NCBI GenBank assembly: GCA_036897625.1
Contig: JAYMTA010001267.1
Location: 1-20,854 of the forward strand
Origin: Pelargonium cotyledonis
Taxonomy: Eukaryota > Streptophyta > Magnoliopsida > Geraniales > Geraniaceae
Direction of reading: 5' to 3'
Length of the DNA: 20,854 bases
Part shown: positions 16,957 through 20,854 of the stretch, piece after piece
Layout of the letters: the number at the start of each line of letters is the position of its first letter
Position numbering within the stretch: position 1 is the first letter of the stretch
The notes under the pieces: model-generated
Told to the model about the DNA's origin: nothing
Seen by the model: the letters and a program-made list of their open reading frames with translations, nothing else
The model's database searches: none
Translations under genes and position numbers: made by a program

Positions 16957-18174
16957 ATGCAACGGGTTCGGCTTTCTTCGCGGCAAGCGCCGGTGCAGAA
17001 ATTAGGGGATTCCCAAATGACACTATCCCCCAAGTTTAGGTTAGCCGTAATTCAATCAGCTTTGTTAAACCCTTCGTCGGAATTAGAGGAGTCTCTCAGG
17101 GGAGAGCCCCTTATCCCGGGCCTTCCCGATGATGTTGCACTCAACTGCCTCCTCCGGCTTCCCGTCCAAAGCCACATCGCCTGCAGAGCCGTTTGCAAGC
17201 GTTGGCATATAGTGCTCGGTAATAAAGGGAGATTCTTTACTCGAAGAAAAGAGTTAGGGTTTAAGGACCCTTGGCTATTTGTCTTCAGTTTCCATAAGTG
17301 TACGGGAAAGATTCAGTGGCAGGTTCTCGACCTAACCCACTTTACATGGCACACTATCCCTGCAATGCCTTGTAAGGACAAGGTCTGTCCTCACGGGTTT
17401 AGGTGTGTGTCAATCCCTCATGACGGGACTCTTTTTGTTTGTGGAGGTATGGTCTCCGACGTGGATTGTCCTCTTGATTTAGTGTTGAAATACGAGATGC
17501 AGAGAAACCGGTGGACTGTGATGAGTCAGATGATTACGGCTAGGTCTTTTTTTGCTAGTGGAGTGATCGATGGAATGATCTATGTGGCCGGAGGAAACAG
17601 TACGGATCTTTTTGAGCTCGATTCAGCTGAGGTATTGGATCCAAGTAAGGGAAGTTGGAATCCTATTGCGAGCATGGGAACAAATATGGCGTCTTATGAC
17701 GCTGCTGTTCTTAACGGGAAGCTTCTCGTGACGGAAGGATGGTTATGGCCATTCTACGTCTCTCCTCGGGGTCAGGTTTATGACCCGAGAACTGATAATT
17801 GGGAGAGTATGGCCGTAGGACTGAGAGAAGGCTGGACAGGCTCGAGTGTTGTGATTTATGGATGCTTGTTTGTGGTTTCCGAGCTTGAGAGGATGAAACT
17901 TAAGGTCTACGACGCTGATTCTGATTCGTGGGAAACAATCGAAGGCCCGGCTTTGCCAGAACAGATATGCAAACCTTTTGCCGTAAATTCCTGCAACTGT
18001 AGAATCTACGTTGTTGGTCGAAACCTTCATGTTGCTGTGGGTCATATCACGAGGCTGAACCAAAAAGAAACGTGTGATAAAAAATTGGCCTTCGCTGTTC
18101 GGTGGCATGTTGTTGATGCTCCTGGATGTTACTCGGACTTGACGCCCTCAAGCTCTCAGGTCCTGTTCGCTTAG
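16957..18174 (+). CDS. F-box/kelch-repeat protein, At1g30090-like
   Basis: 405 residues in one exon. The first ATG of the frame is at 16957 (MQRVRLSS); an open stretch before it has no ATG. Residues 52-96 form the F-box (LIPGLPDDVALNCLLRLPV, then VCKRWH), which binds SKP1/ASK in SCF E3 ubiquitin ligases. About residues 100-385 carry kelch repeats that should fold as a beta-propeller for substrate binding. FVCGGM and YVAGGN have the double glycine, and YEMQRNRWTVM, LDPSKGSWNPI, YDPRTDNWESM and YDADSDSWETI give the spaced Tyr/Trp pattern. Length, the N-terminal MQRVR..LGDSQMTLSPKFR and the C-terminal SSSQVLFA agree with my memory of Arabidopsis At1g30090 (about 398 residues). Substrates are unknown to me. 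The frame is intact, so it is probably functional. Confidence 0.95.
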   Translation: MQRVRLSSRQAPVQKLGDSQMTLSPKFRLAVIQSALLNPSSELEESLRGEPLIPGLPDDVALNCLLRLPVQSHIACRAVCKRWHIVLGNKGRFFTRRKELGFKDPWLFVFSFHKCTGKIQWQVLDLTHFTWHTIPAMPCKDKVCPHGFRCVSIPHDGTLFVCGGMVSDVDCPLDLVLKYEMQRNRWTVMSQMITARSFFASGVIDGMIYVAGGNSTDLFELDSAEVLDPSKGSWNPIASMGTNMASYDAAVLNGKLLVTEGWLWPFYVSPRGQVYDPRTDNWESMAVGLREGWTGSSVVIYGCLFVVSELERMKLKVYDADSDSWETIEGPALPEQICKPFAVNSCNCRIYVVGRNLHVAVGHITRLNQKETCDKKLAFAVRWHVVDAPGCYSDLTPSSSQVLFA

Positions 18175-18260
18175 GATTTCGATGTTTGACTCCCCGAGCT
18201 CTCATGTTCTGTTTTCTCATCTTTCCATTTTCCTTTAGTACCGAGTTTTGCATGCTGTTG

Positions 18261-18266
18261 AATAAA
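18261..18266 (+). terminator. Polyadenylation signal AATAAA of the F-box/kelch gene
   Basis: Canonical AATAAA 87 bases after the stop codon, followed by T- and A-rich sequence (TTGTAATTATG). It is at a normal plant distance. Confidence 0.65.
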
Positions 18267-18720
18267 TTGTAATTATGTGAAAGTATTATAGATCTATATA
18301 GAGTGGTAGTTTTTGTGGTGAGAAGGCTCTTCATAGGTATTGAAACCGATTATTTGCTATGTTGTTGTATATTTGCATGCTATTCTTCGTTATAACGAGT
18401 TTGATTTTTCTTATGATATCATCACATAAGAAGGTTACGAAAAAAAAATTTGGAATCGGATTCTCATTCTCTGGTCAATCTCATTACATGAAAAAAAAAA
18501 CTAATTCAAATACGAACAAGGAGAATCACATTCTCATCCCGGTTCTAACATGTGGTACATCTCGAACCATTGTAATTTTATTGTTTTCACTAGGAAAAAA
18601 AACTAATGCATATTGTCTCTGTCATGTTGTGATTGTAAATTTTCATCTTTTTTTTGTGTGATGCATCATGTCATTGATCCTGCAGAAAGAGAGATTGGTA
18701 GGATAAAAGTTGCATGAATC
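18267..18720. other. Downstream intergenic, no gene seen
   Basis: AT-rich with several A runs. A 100-codon ORF at 18359-18661 is low-complexity (Lys/Ile/Phe-rich) and looks like chance. Confidence 0.5.
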
Positions 18721-18724
18721 AATA

Positions 18725-18945
18725 CTCGGGACTCCGTCTCAAAATGTACGTCATGTAATTTTTTTTCAAAAGTGAGCAATTGTTAAACATTTTTCATGTA
18801 TCATGGCGTGTATTCGTTGCAACAAACTCGAGTTGTATCAAACTTATAAGGGTACGTATTGTAGGTAATTCACGTTTAAGTAACTTGTTGGAAAAGAAAG
18901 AGAATACGCATTTTGTGACAATGTTTAGAGAGACGGAACACTCAT
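18725..18945. mobile_element. Possible decayed Stowaway-like MITE
   Basis: ACTCCGTCTC at 18731-18740 is mirrored by GAGACGGAAC at 18930-18939 (nine of ten bases in inverted orientation). The motif recalls the Stowaway terminus CTCCGTCCCA. The extreme ends and TA duplications are not convincing. Confidence 0.35.
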
Positions 18946-19044
18946 TTGGTATTGGGTCTTAAGAGGCTTTTAAACATATAGCTACACCCCCACACCTCAA
19001 TTATGTAGACAATTAGATTATGTTTAGTAACACTACTATTTTTA

Positions 19045-19130
19045 TAAGCGGACGTACCAACCGATATTCGAACTTGAAATCTTTGGAGGAGCAAACACCT
19101 GAAGCCAATTGTTCCCATGATAACACTATT
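19045..19130 (-). mobile_element. Possible SINE head, degenerate
   Basis: On the minus strand, TGGCTTCAGGTGTTTGCTCC is followed by TTTCAAGTTCGAATATCGG. The second part resembles a box B (GGTTCGANTCC). The first resembles a box A with one extra base. The spacing is only about 19 bases, so the call is weak. Confidence 0.25.
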
Positions 19131-19184
19131 ACTTGATTCTATATGTGATTAATGTTTGGTGTTAAAAGTATGTATTTTTTTTAA

Positions 19185-19403
19185 GAGTAATATGAACATC
19201 AATTGACTGAAATAACCTTATATCAGTTGCACTAATGAGGTGATGACACATTATTTAAAATCATGGATCCGGGCTGGTCGCTCTACTCCCACAAATTCAC
19301 TTGGGTGGGTATGTGATTTTAAATGAGGTGTCATCGCCTCATTGGCTTTCTTAAGTTGTGATTGATGTAATTTTATATCAGTCAATTGGTATACATTTTA
19401 CCC
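19185..19403. mobile_element. Mutator-type MITE, copy 1 of a sibling pair (219 bp)
   Basis: The left end GAGTAATATGAACATCAATT and the inverted right end GGGTAAAATGTATACCAATT begin terminal inverted repeats that extend through ACTGA.ATAA, a TTGCA-like core and AATGAGG.GATGACAC, leaving a short central part. It is flanked by a perfect 9-bp duplication TTTTTTTAA (19176-19184 and 19404-19412). There is no ORF. The long arms could fold into one hairpin if transcribed. Confidence 0.9.
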
Positions 19404-19424
19404 TTTTTTTAATAATTTATATAT

Positions 19425-19644
19425 GAGTAATATGGGCATCAGTCGACTGATATAACTTTATATCAGTTGCACTAATGAGGTGATGACACCTCATTTAAAA
19501 TCATGAATCCGGACGGATCGCTCCGCTCTCACAAATTCACTTGGGTGGGTATAAGTGAAATTTGATGAGGTATCATCACCCCATTGGCTTGGTTAAGTTG
19601 CAACCGATATAAAGTTATATCAATCAACTGATACACATTTTCTC
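19425..19644. mobile_element. Mutator-type MITE, copy 2 of a sibling pair (220 bp)
   Basis: Same family and orientation as 19185-19403: GAGTAATATGGGCATCAGTC at the left, GAGAAAATGTGTATCAGTTG inverted from the right. The conserved middle reads AAATTCACTTGGGTGGGTAT. It is flanked by its own perfect 9-bp duplication TTTATATAT (19416-19424 and 19645-19653), so it inserted independently rather than by tandem duplication. Confidence 0.9.
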
Positions 19645-19654
19645 TTTATATATT

Positions 19655-19830
19655 ATATATTTTTTTTATAAAAATCAGTAAAAGAGTTGAGAGAAGAGCT
19701 TATCTTTCTACTCATGTCATGAGTGAACTTCTCTCTACATCTACTTAATGAGACTCGAACTCACGGGTCACGATTTCTAAAAAAAAAATGCGTTTTTAAA
19801 TTTGAACAACTCAGTCATCTCTTAAGGTAT
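19655..19830 (-). mobile_element. Probable tRNA-derived SINE, minus strand
   Basis: On the minus strand TGACTGAGTTGTTC (19804-19817) resembles box A, and GTGAGTTCGAGTCTC (19750-19764) is a good box B. They are 39 bases apart, as in tRNA-like heads. An A run of uncertain meaning (poly-T on this strand) lies between them. No target-site duplication was found, and the left end meets the duplication of the second MITE. Confidence 0.4.
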
Positions 19831-20529
19831 AACATATCAATTGTTTGGAACATAAACATGAATACAAAAGGAATAATAATGTACTTGGATGATGACGATG
19901 ACAATAATAATAATATAACAAATTTGTTAAAAAAAAAGTTTTTATTTGATGATGTGTTGCGAAATAAAAAAGAGCAAGAAAACTTTCGTACACGCAAATA
20001 TTTATTGCGGTTGTCAGTTGTACTTGAATTTCATTTTAAAGTAGGGTTTAACTTGAACTTAAAACCTCGTTCAGTTATGCAAATGCATAACCTCACATTA
20101 AAGTAGACATCAATTTTCATGGAGCTCGTAAAATGGTTAGACTTAAATTTGATACCTCACATTAAAGTATACATTTATTAGTAGTGGTGGTCATAAAAAC
20201 TTGGCCTTAAACTTCAGCCCCTTGCTTTAGAGTAGATTGGTCCTAAACATGAGATCTTATGTTCAAATTGGACCATATCTATCTTAAATAATTGCATACT
20301 GGATCGGACAAACTTGTAAAATATATGGTAAATCTCGCAACTCAAAACTAACAACTCGAACAAACCCGAGCCTCTTCTAAGTTCAGTCTGAAATTCGAAT
20401 TAGGCATTTCTAGCATAAACCAAGAAAAAAATCGACCTGAAACAAGAATAACCATATCTTTTTAACTCAAAAAATAATAATAATAATTGAAATATGCTCA
20501 AAATAGTGATATATTCTAGGAGAAATTGC
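19831..20529. other. Repetitive AT-rich DNA, no gene seen
   Basis: Contains GATGATGACGATGACAATAA simple sequence near 19888, and a repeated phrase ACCTCACATTAAAGTA (20091 and 20154, about 63 bp apart). A further weak AACTCGAACAAACCCGAG fragment lies near 20353. The 127-codon ORF at 19723-20106 is spread over a SINE head and simple repeats and is not a gene. Confidence 0.5.
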
Positions 20530-20854
20530 AGGTAACTAGCTACCTTTAACTAAACACCTTTTGCATTTTACTATCCTGAACTTTAAGTTGTAACTTTGGA
20601 CTACCCTAAATTATCCATTCTAGTGTTTGTCAATAACATCGTTAATGGCATGCTAAAAAGACCAAATTACCCCCCATTTTTCATTTTTTAATAAATATAA
20701 ATAAGTAATAAGTAATAAATAAATAGTAAATAATAAATAATAAAGAAAAAAGAAAAAGAAGATGCAGAAGATCGGAGCCCTGCCGCCGCCGCCATGATCG
20801 GAGCCCGTCGCCGCTGCCTTGGAGAACAGATCTGGATCCACCGTGGGTCGCCTC
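20530..20854. other. Edge of an unidentified element with a GC-rich end
   Basis: 20550-20690 contains phrases common in plant transposons (ACTATCCTGAACTTTAAGTT, GACCAAATTACCCCCC). Then comes a TAA/TAAA-rich microsatellite (20692-20745), then an abrupt GC-rich stretch (20770-20854) with two near copies of GATCGGAGCCC.GCCGCCGC. The window ends inside it. On the minus strand a 62-codon ORF opens MDPDLFSKAAATGSDHGGGG but runs into poly-Phe. It could be the 5' part of an element or of a neighbouring gene. Confidence 0.4.

Noticed and set aside
16736..17023. Minus-strand ORFs overlapping the F-box gene (also 17743-18108 and 18047-18334)
   Set aside because: Antisense shadows of the real frame, with no recognisable motifs.
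19723..20106. 127-codon ORF with Asp/Asn run
   Set aside because: It runs through a SINE-like head and GAT/AAT simple repeats; low complexity and no start context.
20768..20780. AGATCGGAG, similar to the start of a sequencing adapter
   Set aside because: Only the first nine bases agree and then it diverges. The motif is repeated within a natural GC-rich context.
1..20854. CRISPR arrays, tRNA or rRNA genes, bacterial-type operons
   Set aside because: None seen. tRNA-like boxes occur only within SINE-type elements, and gene structure and repeats are those of a plant nucleus.

Overview
This is nuclear genomic DNA from a flowering plant, most likely a eudicot. The signs are AT-rich intergenic DNA, introns with GT..AG borders, plant promoter motifs (TGGGCY repeats, telo-box), two plant regulatory gene families, and a typical plant transposon mix (tRNA-derived SINE, RTE-type LINE remnant, TRIM, Stowaway and Mutator-type MITEs). 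I cannot name the species.

Layout. Positions 1-5090 are intergenic. They hold three diverged direct repeats (31-1535), a TC microsatellite, a SINE with recognisable target-site duplications (1115-1329), a promoter-like block without an obvious gene (2265-2450) and one doubtful minus-strand ORF (2763-2972). From 5098 a five-copy TGGGCY promoter leads into a GC-rich first exon (5254-5316) with a good donor site. Its long intron holds a palindromic E2F-like site touching a telo-box, and about ten copies of a 90-bp minisatellite. Between 6.6 and 9.4 kb lie two candidate small exons, a dead LINE reverse transcriptase fragment and a tandem TRIM element with three LTRs and two internal regions. At 9778-11019 is an intact single-C2H2 zinc-finger protein of the plant QALGSH type. 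It has a five-unit 17-residue repeat and a C-terminal EAR repression motif. Exon phases allow this gene to start at 5254, giving a 453-residue protein, but that is inference. Its last codons and 3' UTR are duplicated just downstream.

Positions 11.3-15.7 kb are gene-poor: a 334-bp-spaced duplication, a Mutator-type MITE (13249-13631), a Stowaway MITE (14597-14859) and decayed repeats. The second confident gene is an F-box/kelch-repeat protein (16957-18174) resembling Arabidopsis At1g30090. It has a probable 5'-UTR intron, a leader built from three tandem units that end at the start codon, and a two-codon upstream ORF. The right flank (18.2-20.85 kb) is repetitive. It includes two sibling Mutator-type MITEs 21 bp apart, each with a perfect 9-bp target duplication, a probable minus-strand SINE, and the edge of an unidentified GC-rich element.

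The two genes are not an operon or known pathway pair. One is a predicted repressor-type transcription factor. The other is a predicted SCF ubiquitin-ligase substrate receptor. The notable features are structural: tandem duplication has altered coding sequence, 3' UTR, 5' leader and intron of these genes, and independent MITE insertions cluster in their flanks.
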